From an uncultured Bacteroidales bacterium (GTDB lineage Bacteria > Bacteroidota > Bacteroidia > Bacteroidales > UBA932): a stretch of 64,000 nt of DNA. Under the pieces are notes generated by a model. That model was not told the origin of the DNA and made no database searches. It saw only the letters and a list, made by a program, of their open reading frames with translations. The DNA is taken from positions 1 through 64,000 of the forward strand of contig CANRID010000004.1 in assembly GCA_947630665.1 (NCBI GenBank), given 5' to 3'. A program made the position numbers and the translations under genes. Position 1 is the stretch's first letter. Every line of letters begins with the position of its first letter. Positions 35,067 to 44,080 of this stretch are shown piece after piece.

Positions 35067-37592
35067 ATGGCAATCTATACCTACCAGGAGGCATTGGAAG
35101 AAAGCGTCAAGTATTTTAAAGGCGATGAATTGGCGGCTTCCGTCTGGATTAACAAGTATGCGATGAAGGATTCCTACGGGAATCTATATGAAAAATCTCC
35201 GGATGACATGCACCGCAGGCTGGCGAAGGAATTTGCCCGGATAGAGGCGAAATACCCGGAACCCATGCCGGAAGAGGAAATTTACGGGCTGTTAAAGGAT
35301 TTTAAATATGTCATTCCCCAGGGAGGGCCTATGGCCGGAATCGGTAACAGCTACCAGATCGCTTCCCTGTCCAATTGCTTCGTAATAGGAAACGATACCT
35401 TAGCGGATTCTTACGGGGGAATCATGAAGATCGACGAGGAGCAGGTCCAGTTGATGAAAAGAAGAGGAGGGGTGGGGCATGATCTGTCCCATATACGGCC
35501 TGCGGGGAGTCCGGTGCTTAACAGCGCATTGACTTCCACGGGAGTCGTGCCTTTTATGGAAAGGTATTCCAATTCCACCCGCGAAGTCGCTCAAGATGGT
35601 CGGCGGGGGGCTCTGATGTTGTCTATTTCAATTAAGCATCCCGATTCGGAAAGCTTTATCGACGCCAAAATGGAACAGGGAAAGGTAACCGGCGCCAATG
35701 TTTCCGTAAAGATAGATGACGAGTTTATGAAGGCCGCCCTGTCGGGAGAATTATATAAACAGCAATATCCGATAGATTCGGAGAATCCTAAAGTGGTTAA
35801 AACGATCAACGCCCAGAATTTATGGAAGAAAATCATTCATAATGCATGGAAATCGGCCGAGCCGGGAGTATTGTTCTGGGATACGATTCTAAGGGAGTCG
35901 GTGGCGGATTGTTATGCGGATCTGGGCTACAGGACGGTAAGTACGAATCCTTGCGGAGAGATTCCTCTGTGTCCGTACGATTCGTGCCGGTTGATAGCCA
36001 TAAACTTATATTCCTATGTCAAGAATCCGTTTACTTCCGAAGCGGAATTCGATGCGGAGTTGTTTAAGGAACATGCGGTCAAGGCGATGAGGCTTATGGA
36101 CGATCTGATCGACCTGGAAATGGAGAAAATAGAGGCGATCCTCGGGAAGATTCAAAGCGATCCGGAATCCTTGGATGTCAAAAGGACCGAGCTGGAGCTG
36201 TGGGAGAAGATCCGGAAAAAAACGTTGGGCGGAAGGCGTACCGGATTGGGTATAACGGCGGAAGGCGACATGCTGGCGGCTTTGGGGCTGCGCTACGGCT
36301 CGGATAAGGCGATCGAATTTGCAGTGAACGTACAGAAGATGTTAGCGGTGGAAGCGTATCGCTCTTCCGTGAAAATGGCCCGGGAAAGGGGAGCTTTTCC
36401 TATTTACGATCCGAAAAGGGAAGAAAACAATCCGATGATAGACCGCATCCGGACCGAAGATCCTGCCCTGTATAAGGAAATGGTGAAAAACGGCCGCCGG
36501 AATATTTCCATGCTGACTATCGCCCCTACCGGAACCACCAGTCTGATGACCCAGACCACCTCCGGAATAGAACCGGTTTTCCTGCCGTTTTATATCCGCC
36601 GCCGGAAAGTGAATCCGAATGATAAAAATGCGGTTATTACTTTCAAGGATGATGTGGGCGACTGCTGGGAGGAATATTACGTATTCCATCATAAATTCCT
36701 GACATGGTGCCAGGTAAACGGGATTCCTAAAGAGGAGGTCGTGAAAATGCCGGTTAAGCAGGTAGAGGAATTGGTCAAGAAATCTCCTTATTATGGAGCG
36801 ACTTCCGTAGATATAGACTGGGTGGCGAAAGTGAAAATGCAGGGAGGAATCCAGAAATGGGTGGATCATTCCATCAGCGTAACGGTAAACCTCCCCAATT
36901 CCGTAACGGAAGAATTGGTGGCGAATGTCTATAAAACTGCTTGGGAGGTTGGCTGCAAGGGAGTTACGGTATATCGCGATGGATCCCGGGCAGGCGTGCT
37001 GGTAGCTGCCAGAGAAGATAAGAAAGAGGGAACGGTCATCAAACCCAAAAAACGCCCTAAGTCGCTCGAGGCGGATGTAATCCGTTTCCTGAACGGCAAG
37101 GAACATTGGATCGCCTTAGTCGGGAAATTGAACGGAGTGCCGTACGAGATATTCACCGGTATAGTGGATGAAGATAGCCGCAGTATCCCGAGGTCGGTGG
37201 AAAAAGGTTTTATCGTAAAGGAAAAGGATGTGAATACGGGAGTGTCGCGGTATGATTTTCAATTCATAGACAAATATGGTTATACGAATATCGTCGGAGG
37301 AATCTCCCACATGTTCAATAAGGAATACTGGAATTATGCCAAGCTGATCTCCGGAGTGCTTCGGCACGGGATGCCTATCGTAGATGTGATAAACCTCATT
37401 AACGGCCTTCAGTTAGACAGCGAAACCATCAATACCTGGAAGAACGGAGTGGAGAGAAGCCTTAAAAGGTATATTCCCGACGGTACAAAGGACGATACGG
37501 GAAAAAGATGTACCAAATGCAATTCCAATAATCTGGTGTATCAGGAAGGATGCCTTGTATGTATGAATTGCGGGTATTCGAAATGCGGTTGA
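35067..37592 (+). CDS. nrdJ: Adenosylcobalamin-dependent (class II) ribonucleoside-diphosphate reductase
   Basis: This 841-residue reductase makes deoxyribonucleotides from ribonucleotides with a B12-derived radical, independent of oxygen. The substrate-site Cys104 lies in LSNCFVIGND, the radical Cys296 and Glu298 in NPCGEIPLCPY, and IAPTGTTSLMTQTTSGIEPVF forms the conserved loop. A C-terminal zinc ribbon (CTKCNSNNLVYQEGCLVCMNC) carries the reducible cysteines. The gene needs no partner subunit. B12 uptake or synthesis genes are not in the window. Confidence 0.95.
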   Translation: MAIYTYQEALEESVKYFKGDELAASVWINKYAMKDSYGNLYEKSPDDMHRRLAKEFARIEAKYPEPMPEEEIYGLLKDFKYVIPQGGPMAGIGNSYQIASLSNCFVIGNDTLADSYGGIMKIDEEQVQLMKRRGGVGHDLSHIRPAGSPVLNSALTSTGVVPFMERYSNSTREVAQDGRRGALMLSISIKHPDSESFIDAKMEQGKVTGANVSVKIDDEFMKAALSGELYKQQYPIDSENPKVVKTINAQNLWKKIIHNAWKSAEPGVLFWDTILRESVADCYADLGYRTVSTNPCGEIPLCPYDSCRLIAINLYSYVKNPFTSEAEFDAELFKEHAVKAMRLMDDLIDLEMEKIEAILGKIQSDPESLDVKRTELELWEKIRKKTLGGRRTGLGITAEGDMLAALGLRYGSDKAIEFAVNVQKMLAVEAYRSSVKMARERGAFPIYDPKREENNPMIDRIRTEDPALYKEMVKNGRRNISMLTIAPTGTTSLMTQTTSGIEPVFLPFYIRRRKVNPNDKNAVITFKDDVGDCWEEYYVFHHKFLTWCQVNGIPKEEVVKMPVKQVEELVKKSPYYGATSVDIDWVAKVKMQGGIQKWVDHSISVTVNLPNSVTEELVANVYKTAWEVGCKGVTVYRDGSRAGVLVAAREDKKEGTVIKPKKRPKSLEADVIRFLNGKEHWIALVGKLNGVPYEIFTGIVDEDSRSIPRSVEKGFIVKEKDVNTGVSRYDFQFIDKYGYTNIVGGISHMFNKEYWNYAKLISGVLRHGMPIVDVINLINGLQLDSETINTWKNGVERSLKRYIPDGTKDDTGKRCTKCNSNNLVYQEGCLVCMNCGYSKCG

Positions 37593-37601
37593 TGGAATAA
37601 T

Positions 37602-38363
37602 ATGTTGTCTTATCCGAATGCGAAAATCAATATCGGCCTGAATGTGCTGGAAAAACGTCCCGATGGATTCCATAATATAGAGACGGTATTTTTTCCCGTA
37701 CCCGATTCTGACATTCTGGAAATAACGGAATCCTCCTTCCCGAAGATGTTCCGGTACGGCATCGAATATCCCGGCGATCCCCGGGAGGATCTATGTATGA
37801 GAGCTTACGGGATGCTTAAAGACGATTTCGGGATCCCGCCGGTGGAAATCCATTTGTATAAAAGGCTGCCGGTAGGCGCCGGGTTGGGCGGAGGGTCTTC
37901 CGATGCGGCGTTTACCCTTAAAATGTTGAATGAAATGTTCGGCTTGGGACTCGCTCCGGAACGATTGGCGGAATACGCCGGGCGTTTGGGAAGCGATTGC
38001 CCTTTTTTCATTTACGACAAACCCATGCTGGGCCGGGGCCGCGGGGAAATTCTTGTTCCCGTTCCGGAAAATATACTGGACGGATATGAAATCCGGTTGG
38101 TATTTCCTCCGTATTTTATCTCTACCAAACAGGCGTACGGAGGCGTCACGCCCCGCAGAAAAGAAACGTCTTTGTCGGACCTGATACGGCTCCCGGTGGA
38201 AGAATGGAAAAATTTTATCGGAAACGATTTTGAGGAACATATTTTCAAGGCCGTACCGGAACTGGGGCGCCTTAAAGAGGAATTTTACAGGCAGGGAGCG
38301 GTGTATGCCTCTATGAGCGGCAGCGGCAGCGCCTTGTTCGGCATCTTTAAACGCACGGAGTAA
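37602..38363 (+). CDS. ispE: 4-diphosphocytidyl-2-C-methyl-D-erythritol kinase
   Basis: IspE phosphorylates CDP-ME in the MEP isoprenoid pathway. The 253-residue GHMP kinase begins with YPNAKINIGLNVLEKRPDGFHN, has the ATP-binding loop PVGAGLGGGSSDAA (about 90-103), the LGSDCPFFIYDKP segment with the catalytic Asp, and the C-terminal MSGSGSALFGIF. It starts 9 bases after nrdJ and is followed by a terminator, so it probably shares the nrdJ transcript. Confidence 0.95.
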   Translation: MLSYPNAKINIGLNVLEKRPDGFHNIETVFFPVPDSDILEITESSFPKMFRYGIEYPGDPREDLCMRAYGMLKDDFGIPPVEIHLYKRLPVGAGLGGGSSDAAFTLKMLNEMFGLGLAPERLAEYAGRLGSDCPFFIYDKPMLGRGRGEILVPVPENILDGYEIRLVFPPYFISTKQAYGGVTPRRKETSLSDLIRLPVEEWKNFIGNDFEEHIFKAVPELGRLKEEFYRQGAVYASMSGSGSALFGIFKRTE

Positions 38364-38377
38364 GGTCCGGCAATAAA

Positions 38378-38411
38378 AAAGCGGCTTTCCTGTTACCAGA
38401 ATCGCCGCTTT
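38378..38411 (+). terminator. Terminator after ispE
   Basis: AAAGCGGC (38378-38385) pairs perfectly with GCCGCTTT (38404-38411) around an 18-base loop. It is preceded by an A-run and followed by cttgtg, so it is only moderately strong. Confidence 0.65.
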
Positions 38412-38522
38412 CTTGTGTACTAAAACCTAAACCTACACTTATAAGATGCAGCTGCCTGCATTTTCGTTGCAGAAAAAAATAAAAAAATTTGAAATTTTTT
38501 AATGCGGACCGGTCCCGTTGTA

Positions 38523-39746
38523 TCATTTGATGACCGAGGCGGGGATTCTTGCAATCAAATAACCGATGAAAGCCACTCCCGCGAATGTAATAAGGGAGTC
38601 TTCCCACTGGATCATGACGGGGTAAGCGCTTACCAAGTAATTTCCGGGAATTGAAATGATGCCGAACTTCTGCTGGATGCCGGAAAGAACCAATCCCAAA
38701 ACGATTCCTGCGATTGCTCCGGACAGAGAGATCAGCCAGCCCTGGTATATGAATATCTTTTTGAGCAATTGCCGGGGCGCTCCCATGCTTTTGTAGGTTT
38801 CCAGATCGTTTTGTTTTTCCAGCATCAACAGGGAAAGAGAACCGAAAACATTTACGGAAATGATCAGGATGATAAAGAACAGGATCAGATAGACGGCGAA
38901 TTTTTCCGAGCGCATCATTTTATACAGCACTTCGTTTTGCATATACCGGTTCTTTACCGTATAGTTTTCTCCCAATAATCTCCGGATTTCCTTTTCCGCC
39001 TGCAAGGCGGTACGCTCATCCGGCAGCGTGCCGGAGCCGTCGATCTTGAGATAAATCTCTACGGAGGTCGCTTCTCCGTTCCGGTAACCGATCAGCCGGG
39101 AGGCTGTTTCTATCGGGACGAAAATATAATTCTTATCGAATTCGGTATCTAAAGAGAGAATGCCGCCGGGGTAGAGACGTTCACTGCGCAGCCCGGAGGC
39201 GGGATTGATCAGGGACACCTCTTTTTTGCGATCGGGGAAATAAATATCCAAAGGACTGAGGAACCTTACTCTCAGCTGCAGGTCCTGGGCCAGCCTTTTC
39301 CCGATGACGGCATGGGGAATTTCTCCTTTATATCTTATGAATTCCCCCTCGGTAAGAAACGGGGTCAGTTTCCCGGAGGCTGCGAAGGTGCTGTCTATCC
39401 CTTTGATGGTGGCGATGGCGTGGTTGTCGTTGTACTGTACGGCAACGTTCTCTTCGATTACCGGACATGCGGCCTGCACCTGCGGAAGATTCCGGACGAG
39501 GCTGAACGCTTCCGTTTCCGTCTGCAGGATTTTGCCGCTGCGGGGAGTAACGATGAAATCGGGCTGAAAACTCTCGTAACGGGAGCGGATAAAATGATCG
39601 AATCCGTTATATACGGAGAGGATTATGATGAGGGCCATGCACCCGATACCGATTCCTATTGCGCTGATCAGGGAAATGATATTGATTACGTTGCTGGATT
39701 TTTTGGCCAGCAGGTATCTCTTGGCTATGAACAATGGCAGATGCAA
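38523..39746 (-). CDS. LolC/LolE-type ABC transporter permease (FtsX family)
   Basis: The 407-residue protein has the FtsX/LolE plan: one N-terminal membrane helix (about 22-46, IISLISAIGIGIGCMALIIILSV), a large periplasmic MacB-like core of about 220 residues, and three C-terminal helices (KFAVYLILFFIILIISVNVFGSLS, then WLISLSGAIAGIVLGLVLSG, then LITFAGVAFIGYLIARIPAS). The segment MLEKQNDLETYKSMGAPRQLLKKIFIYQG is the permease coupling region. Lol permeases extract lipoproteins for delivery to the outer membrane. The ATPase partner (LolD) is not here. It follows rbfA by 76 bases. Confidence 0.88.
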   Translation of the reverse strand: MHLPLFIAKRYLLAKKSSNVINIISLISAIGIGIGCMALIIILSVYNGFDHFIRSRYESFQPDFIVTPRSGKILQTETEAFSLVRNLPQVQAACPVIEENVAVQYNDNHAIATIKGIDSTFAASGKLTPFLTEGEFIRYKGEIPHAVIGKRLAQDLQLRVRFLSPLDIYFPDRKKEVSLINPASGLRSERLYPGGILSLDTEFDKNYIFVPIETASRLIGYRNGEATSVEIYLKIDGSGTLPDERTALQAEKEIRRLLGENYTVKNRYMQNEVLYKMMRSEKFAVYLILFFIILIISVNVFGSLSLLMLEKQNDLETYKSMGAPRQLLKKIFIYQGWLISLSGAIAGIVLGLVLSGIQQKFGIISIPGNYLVSAYPVMIQWEDSLITFAGVAFIGYLIARIPASVIK

Positions 39747-39822
39747 GGGAGCAAGGTATTTTGTTCGGAATATATTTTGTCGGACGTATCGGTCGGGTGT
39801 TTCCGCAAAGACACGGGACGGC

Positions 39823-40167
39823 CTATTTTTTCAATAGCTCGTCTATATGTTCGGCGTAGTCGAGAGACCCGTCCAAATAAAAGGCCAGTTCCGGAACGAT
39901 TCTCAGCTGCTTGGCTACCAACCTTCCCAATTCCCCCCTGATCGTTCTGGAAGAATCTTTGATGATTTCCAGTATTTTCTGCGCCTTTCCCGATGGAAAT
40001 ACGCTTATGAATACTTTGGCGAATGAGAGGTCGGGGCTTATCCGTACCTCGCTTACAGTTACCAATGCGCCGTCGAAAGCCGCCATGCCTTTACTCCGGA
40101 TGATTTCGGCCAGGTCTTTCTGTATTTGTTTCGCCACTTTCTGTTGTCTGGTGCTTTCTCCTTCCAT
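39823..40167 (-). CDS. rbfA: 30S ribosome-binding factor RbfA
   Basis: This 114-residue KH-fold protein aids 16S rRNA 5'-end maturation and cold adaptation. The start RQQKVAKQIQKDLAEIIRSKG, the central VTVSEVRISPDLSFAKVFISVFPSG, and RTIRGELGRLVAKQLRIVPELAFYLDGSL with the final Glu-rich helix are the complete family pattern. It lies 8 bases after tyrS, in the same transcript. Confidence 0.95.
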   Translation of the reverse strand: MEGESTRQQKVAKQIQKDLAEIIRSKGMAAFDGALVTVSEVRISPDLSFAKVFISVFPSGKAQKILEIIKDSSRTIRGELGRLVAKQLRIVPELAFYLDGSLDYAEHIDELLKK

Positions 40168-40175
40168 ATTGCGTA

Positions 40176-41465
40176 TTACTTGAATTTCAGAATGTAATAA
40201 TTCTTTTTCCCTTTTTGGATCAGGATGTATTTCCCTCTCAGCAGATATTCTTCTCCCAAAATGCCGTCGATGGCGGTGAATTTTTCTTTATTCACGCTCA
40301 GTCCGTTAGCCTGGATCATTTTCCTGCATTCCCCTTTGGACGGGAAAATATCGGTATCCACAGCCAACAGGTCTATAATGTTTTTCCCCAACTTGTCTCT
40401 ATCTAATTCATATTGGGGAACCCCTTCGAAAACGGATAAGAAGGTAGGCTCATCGAGTTTCTTCAATTGCTCGGGAGTAGAATGGCCGAACAGGATTCCC
40501 GAGGCCTCCACCGCCTTTTCGTATTCTTCCGTTCCATGCACCATTATCGTGATTTCCTTGGCCAGCAATTTTTGCAGATTTCTCAGGTGAGGTTCTTTCA
40601 GATGTTCCTCTATGGCGTTTTCTATCTCTTCGCGACCCAGCAGAGTAAATATCTTTATATATTTCCGGGCGTCTTCATCGCTGACGTTCAGCCAGAACTG
40701 GTAGAAAGTATAAGGGGAGGTATAATTGGGATCCAACCAGATATTTCCCTTCTCGGTTTTTCCGAATTTGCCTCCGTCGGCTTTGGTAATCAACGGACAG
40801 GTAAGCGCATAGGCTTCGCCCCCGGTTTTTCTCCGGATAAGTTCCGTCCCGGTGGTGATGTTTCCCCACTGGTCGCTTCCTCCCATCTGCAATTTGCAGT
40901 TCGCATGCTGGTAGAGATACAGGTAATCGTATCCCTGTACCAGCTGGTAAGTAAATTCCGTAAATGACATCCCTTCCCGTTCCTCTCCGTTGAGCCTCTT
41001 TTTTACGGAATCCTTGCTCATCATGTAGTTGACGGTGATGTGTTTTCCGATATCCCGGATAAAAGCCAGAAAAGTATAGTCTTTCATCCAGTCGTAATTG
41101 TTTACTAACACGGCGGCGTTGGGCTTGTCCGAATCGAAGTCTAAAAACCGGGCGAGCTGTTTTTTTATGGCTTCCTGATTATGACGCAGGGTCTGTTCAT
41201 CCAACAGGTTCCTTTCCGCGCTTTTCATAGAGGGATCTCCGATCATTCCGGTAGCTCCTCCTACCAGGGCGTACGGTTTATGTCCGCAATTCTGGAAATG
41301 TTTCAACATCATAATGCTGACTAAATGTCCGATGTGAAGCGAATCGGCGGTAGGGTCTATTCCCACATAGGCGGAAGTAGGCTCTTTCATCAATTGTTCC
41401 TCGGTGCCGGGCATCAGGGTATGGATCATTCCTCTCCAGGTAAGTTCCTCTACAAAATTCTTCAT
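40176..41465 (-). CDS. tyrS: Tyrosine--tRNA ligase
   Basis: The 429-residue class I synthetase has the HIGH signature as [18 protein letters not shown], the tyrosine-binding [26 protein letters not shown] block, and the KMSKS loop as [10 protein letters not shown]-terminal S4-like domain starts near [18 protein letters not shown]. It is the bacterial single-gene type. No T-box leader is visible. It heads an operon with rbfA and the LolE-like permease. Confidence 0.97.
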   Translation of the reverse strand: MKNFVEELTWRGMIHTLMPGTEEQLMKEPTSAYVGIDPTADSLHIGHLVSIMMLKHFQNCGHKPYALVGGATGMIGDPSMKSAERNLLDEQTLRHNQEAIKKQLARFLDFDSDKPNAAVLVNNYDWMKDYTFLAFIRDIGKHITVNYMMSKDSVKKRLNGEEREGMSFTEFTYQLVQGYDYLYLYQHANCKLQMGGSDQWGNITTGTELIRRKTGGEAYALTCPLITKADGGKFGKTEKGNIWLDPNYTSPYTFYQFWLNVSDEDARKYIKIFTLLGREEIENAIEEHLKEPHLRNLQKLLAKEITIMVHGTEEYEKAVEASGILFGHSTPEQLKKLDEPTFLSVFEGVPQYELDRDKLGKNIIDLLAVDTDIFPSKGECRKMIQANGLSVNKEKFTAIDGILGEEYLLRGKYILIQKGKKNYYILKFK

Positions 41466-41526
41466 CGTATGAATTAAAAAATTAGTGTTCGATTGTGAAA
41501 TACAATTTAAAAGATTTTGAATGGTG

Positions 41527-41534
41527 CAAAGGTA
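41527..41534 (-). promoter_or_regulatory. Promoter -7 element for tyrS-rbfA-lolE-like
   Basis: The minus strand reads TACCTTTG, a TAnnTTTG match 62 bases before the tyrS ATG. The -33 region has no clean TTTG. Confidence 0.55.
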
Positions 41535-41605
41535 GGAAAATTTCCCGAATGAAAATTTTCCGTAACTTTACGGATTGTTAATTAATTTTAAGAAACTCTA
41601 CCGAT

Positions 41606-43084
41606 ATGAAAAAATGGTTTAGAATATTATTGTCGGCGAACCTGATAACAGGTTTGTTTTTAAGTATTTCCCTCATAGCGGGGACGAATGCGGCGCAGCA
41701 GCCGGACGGCACCCGGTATTTGCAGACGGCGCCCGGGCAGGAGAAAGAAGCTGCCGGATATTTGCTCAAGCGATTGGAGTCTTTGGGCCAGGAGGCCGGG
41801 GTTGTCATTTCGGACATAAAGAAATTGGAGGTGTCTCCCAAAATGGCGGATCCGTTCACGGAAAAATACGTTTTATTTATAGAGCAGCCCATAGATCACG
41901 CAGACCTTTCCAAAGGTACGTTCCGTCAGCGTGTCGTCGTAGCCCATGCGGGGGAAGACCGGCCTACGGTGATAGTGACCGAAGGGTACGGAGCCGCCTA
42001 CGGATTAAATCCTTCCTACCGGGAAGAATTGTCCCGGATGTTCAATACCAATATCGTTTTGGTGGAACACCGTTATTTTATGGATTCTTGTCCGTTCCGG
42101 CAGGAGGAGGGGAAAACCGTTTCGGACGAGGAACTGAATTGGGATTATATGACCGCTGTCCAGGCCGCCGCCGATCTTCATCGGATCAACATGGCTTTCA
42201 AGCATATTTATAAGGGGAAATGGATAGCGTCCGGAATCAGCAAAGGCGGACAGACCGCCATGTTCTATACGGCTTACTATCCGGAGGATATCGATGTTTC
42301 CGTGCCTTATGTGGGGCCTCTTTGCCGGGCAGTGGAGGATGGACGCCACGAACCGTTCTTGGCGAAAATGGCAGGAACGGCGGCCGACCGCCAGAAGATA
42401 CTGGAGTTCCAGAAGGAGATATTGAAAAGAAGGGACAAAATCCAGCCGATGTTCGAACAGTTGGCGCAGGAGAAGAAATACAAGTTCAGGATGCCCATAA
42501 GCGAAGTATATGATTATTGCGTGCTGGAGTTTTCATTCGCTTTCTGGCAATGGGGCCGGAAAACTGCCGACATTCCGGATCCGGCTACGGCCGACGATGA
42601 ACAGATGTTCAAATATTTTAATTCCATCAGCGGCCCCGACTATTTTGCGGAGGGGGATCCTACGGCTCCGTTTTTCGTTCAGGCCGCCAAGGAATTGGGA
42701 TATTACGGATACGATACGAAGCCTTTCAAGGGGCTGCTGACCATTAAAAGCTCCAAAGGTTATCTGAACCGGATCTTCGTTCCGCAATCCCGGACGTTCG
42801 AATTCGATAAGTATTTATATAAGAAAATCAAGAAGTTTCTCGAGACGACCGACAACAAAATGTTGTTTGTATATGGCCAGTATGATCCGTGGAGTGCGGT
42901 AATGCCTGTGGCGCCGGTAAAGAACGAGGTTTTGCGTGCCAAAGGAAAGGGCCGCGAAAATATCCGTCTGTTTATAGAGCCTGCCGGCAGTCACAGATCC
43001 CGCATATCCTCGCTGCCCGGACCTCTCAAGGAGGAAGCTGTCGGGATACTGAGCGGATGGTTAGGCGAGCGCCCTCGGGAATAA
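41606..43084 (+). CDS. Secreted S28/S37-type serine (prolyl tripeptidyl) peptidase
   Basis: The 492-residue product has a signal peptide of about 29 residues (ending near TNAA). The alpha/beta-hydrolase core is clear: IVLVEHRYFMDSCPF (about 150-164), the nucleophile elbow ASGISKGGQTAM with Ser212, Asp in YGQYDPWSAVM and His in PAGSHRSRISS. This matches the S28 and PS-10 S37 families, which remove short N-terminal peptides, often after proline; Bacteroidota members are common. Its product could feed an amino-acid uptake system. It is followed after 10 bases by the DUF2156 gene. A TAACTTTA element about 33 bases upstream is a near match to the promoter consensus. Confidence 0.82.
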   Translation: MKKWFRILLSANLITGLFLSISLIAGTNAAQQPDGTRYLQTAPGQEKEAAGYLLKRLESLGQEAGVVISDIKKLEVSPKMADPFTEKYVLFIEQPIDHADLSKGTFRQRVVVAHAGEDRPTVIVTEGYGAAYGLNPSYREELSRMFNTNIVLVEHRYFMDSCPFRQEEGKTVSDEELNWDYMTAVQAAADLHRINMAFKHIYKGKWIASGISKGGQTAMFYTAYYPEDIDVSVPYVGPLCRAVEDGRHEPFLAKMAGTAADRQKILEFQKEILKRRDKIQPMFEQLAQEKKYKFRMPISEVYDYCVLEFSFAFWQWGRKTADIPDPATADDEQMFKYFNSISGPDYFAEGDPTAPFFVQAAKELGYYGYDTKPFKGLLTIKSSKGYLNRIFVPQSRTFEFDKYLYKKIKKFLETTDNKMLFVYGQYDPWSAVMPVAPVKNEVLRAKGKGRENIRLFIEPAGSHRSRISSLPGPLKEEAVGILSGWLGERPRE

Positions 43085-43094
43085 ATAATGCGAT

Positions 43095-44036
43095 ATGTTG
43101 GAATTTAAGGAGATAGAGCTGTCTGACAAGCCCTGGGTAAATGAATTTTTCCGGTATTCCGATTTGCGGAGTAGCGAAAACAATTTTACCTCCCTGTTTA
43201 TATGGAAGAATATTTATCATACCCGGATATGCCGCTATAAGGATTTCTTGTTGGTGCGTTCCGGTTATGAGTATCCCGACAATACAGAGAGCGCCTATTA
43301 TTTGTTCCCTTTCGGCAAGGGCGATGTGAGGGAAGCTGTTGAAGCTATGCGGGAGGATGCGCGCAGCTTGGGGGCGTCCTTTAATATGAGTTCGGTGTCG
43401 GTGGGGCAGAAGGCTGTTCTGGAAGAACTGTATCCGGAGAAATTCCGGTACATACTTGTCCGGGACAGTTTCGATTATGTTTATAATGCGGCGGATCTCA
43501 TAACGCTCAAGGGGAGGAAATATCAGCCCAAGAGAAATCATATCGCACGGTTCAAGGAACTTCCCGACTGGGAATACGAGGCTGTCGGGACGCATAATAT
43601 ACAGGAATGCGCCGCGATGAACGACCATTGGTGCAAAATGTACGGCTGTAAGGAAAACCTTTCCATGACCCAGGAATCCTGTGCGGTAAGGTGCGCCATT
43701 AAAAATTTTGAAGGATTGGGGCTTAAGGGCGGACTGCTCAGGGTGGAAGGGAAGGTCGTGGCGTTCAGCTTAGGAGAAATGACGAACTCGGATACTTTTC
43801 TGGTACATATAGAGAAGGCTTTTGCGAATATAAACGGCGCTTATCCCGTTATCAATCAGGAGTTTCTCATTCATCAAATGATAACGCCCTATATGCCGGG
43901 CGAGGATCTGACGCCGGAACGAATCGGCTTTAAATATGTTAACAGAGAGGATGATGCGGGGGATGAGGGACTTAGAAAAGCGAAACTGCAATATCATCCC
44001 GCTTTTTTGATAGAGAAATATGTGGTGCGGGAATAA
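43095..44036 (+). CDS. DUF2156 protein (phosphatidylglycerol lysyltransferase C-terminal-like)
   Basis: The 313-residue protein matches the DUF2156 fold, a tandem GNAT-like aminoacyl- or acyl-transferase unit. SENNFTSLFIWKNIYHTRICRYKDFLLVR is the family start, DSFDYVYNAADLITLKGRKYQPKRNHIARF the central hallmark, and the end KYVNREDDAGDEGLRKAKLQYHPAFLIEKY is typical. Unlike MprF, no membrane domain is present. The substrate is unknown. It lies 10 bases after the peptidase gene, which suggests co-expression. Confidence 0.85.
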   Translation: MLEFKEIELSDKPWVNEFFRYSDLRSSENNFTSLFIWKNIYHTRICRYKDFLLVRSGYEYPDNTESAYYLFPFGKGDVREAVEAMREDARSLGASFNMSSVSVGQKAVLEELYPEKFRYILVRDSFDYVYNAADLITLKGRKYQPKRNHIARFKELPDWEYEAVGTHNIQECAAMNDHWCKMYGCKENLSMTQESCAVRCAIKNFEGLGLKGGLLRVEGKVVAFSLGEMTNSDTFLVHIEKAFANINGAYPVINQEFLIHQMITPYMPGEDLTPERIGFKYVNREDDAGDEGLRKAKLQYHPAFLIEKYVVRE

Positions 44037-44046
44037 GAAATTTAGT

Positions 44047-44054
44047 TATATTTG
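44047..44054 (+). promoter_or_regulatory. Promoter -7 element for the gldE-like gene
   Basis: TATATTTG matches TAnnTTTG and lies 26 bases before the proposed TTG start. It separates this pair from the DUF2156 gene. Confidence 0.6.
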
Positions 44055-44080
44055 CAGCATGAACCAATAACCGTTATAAT

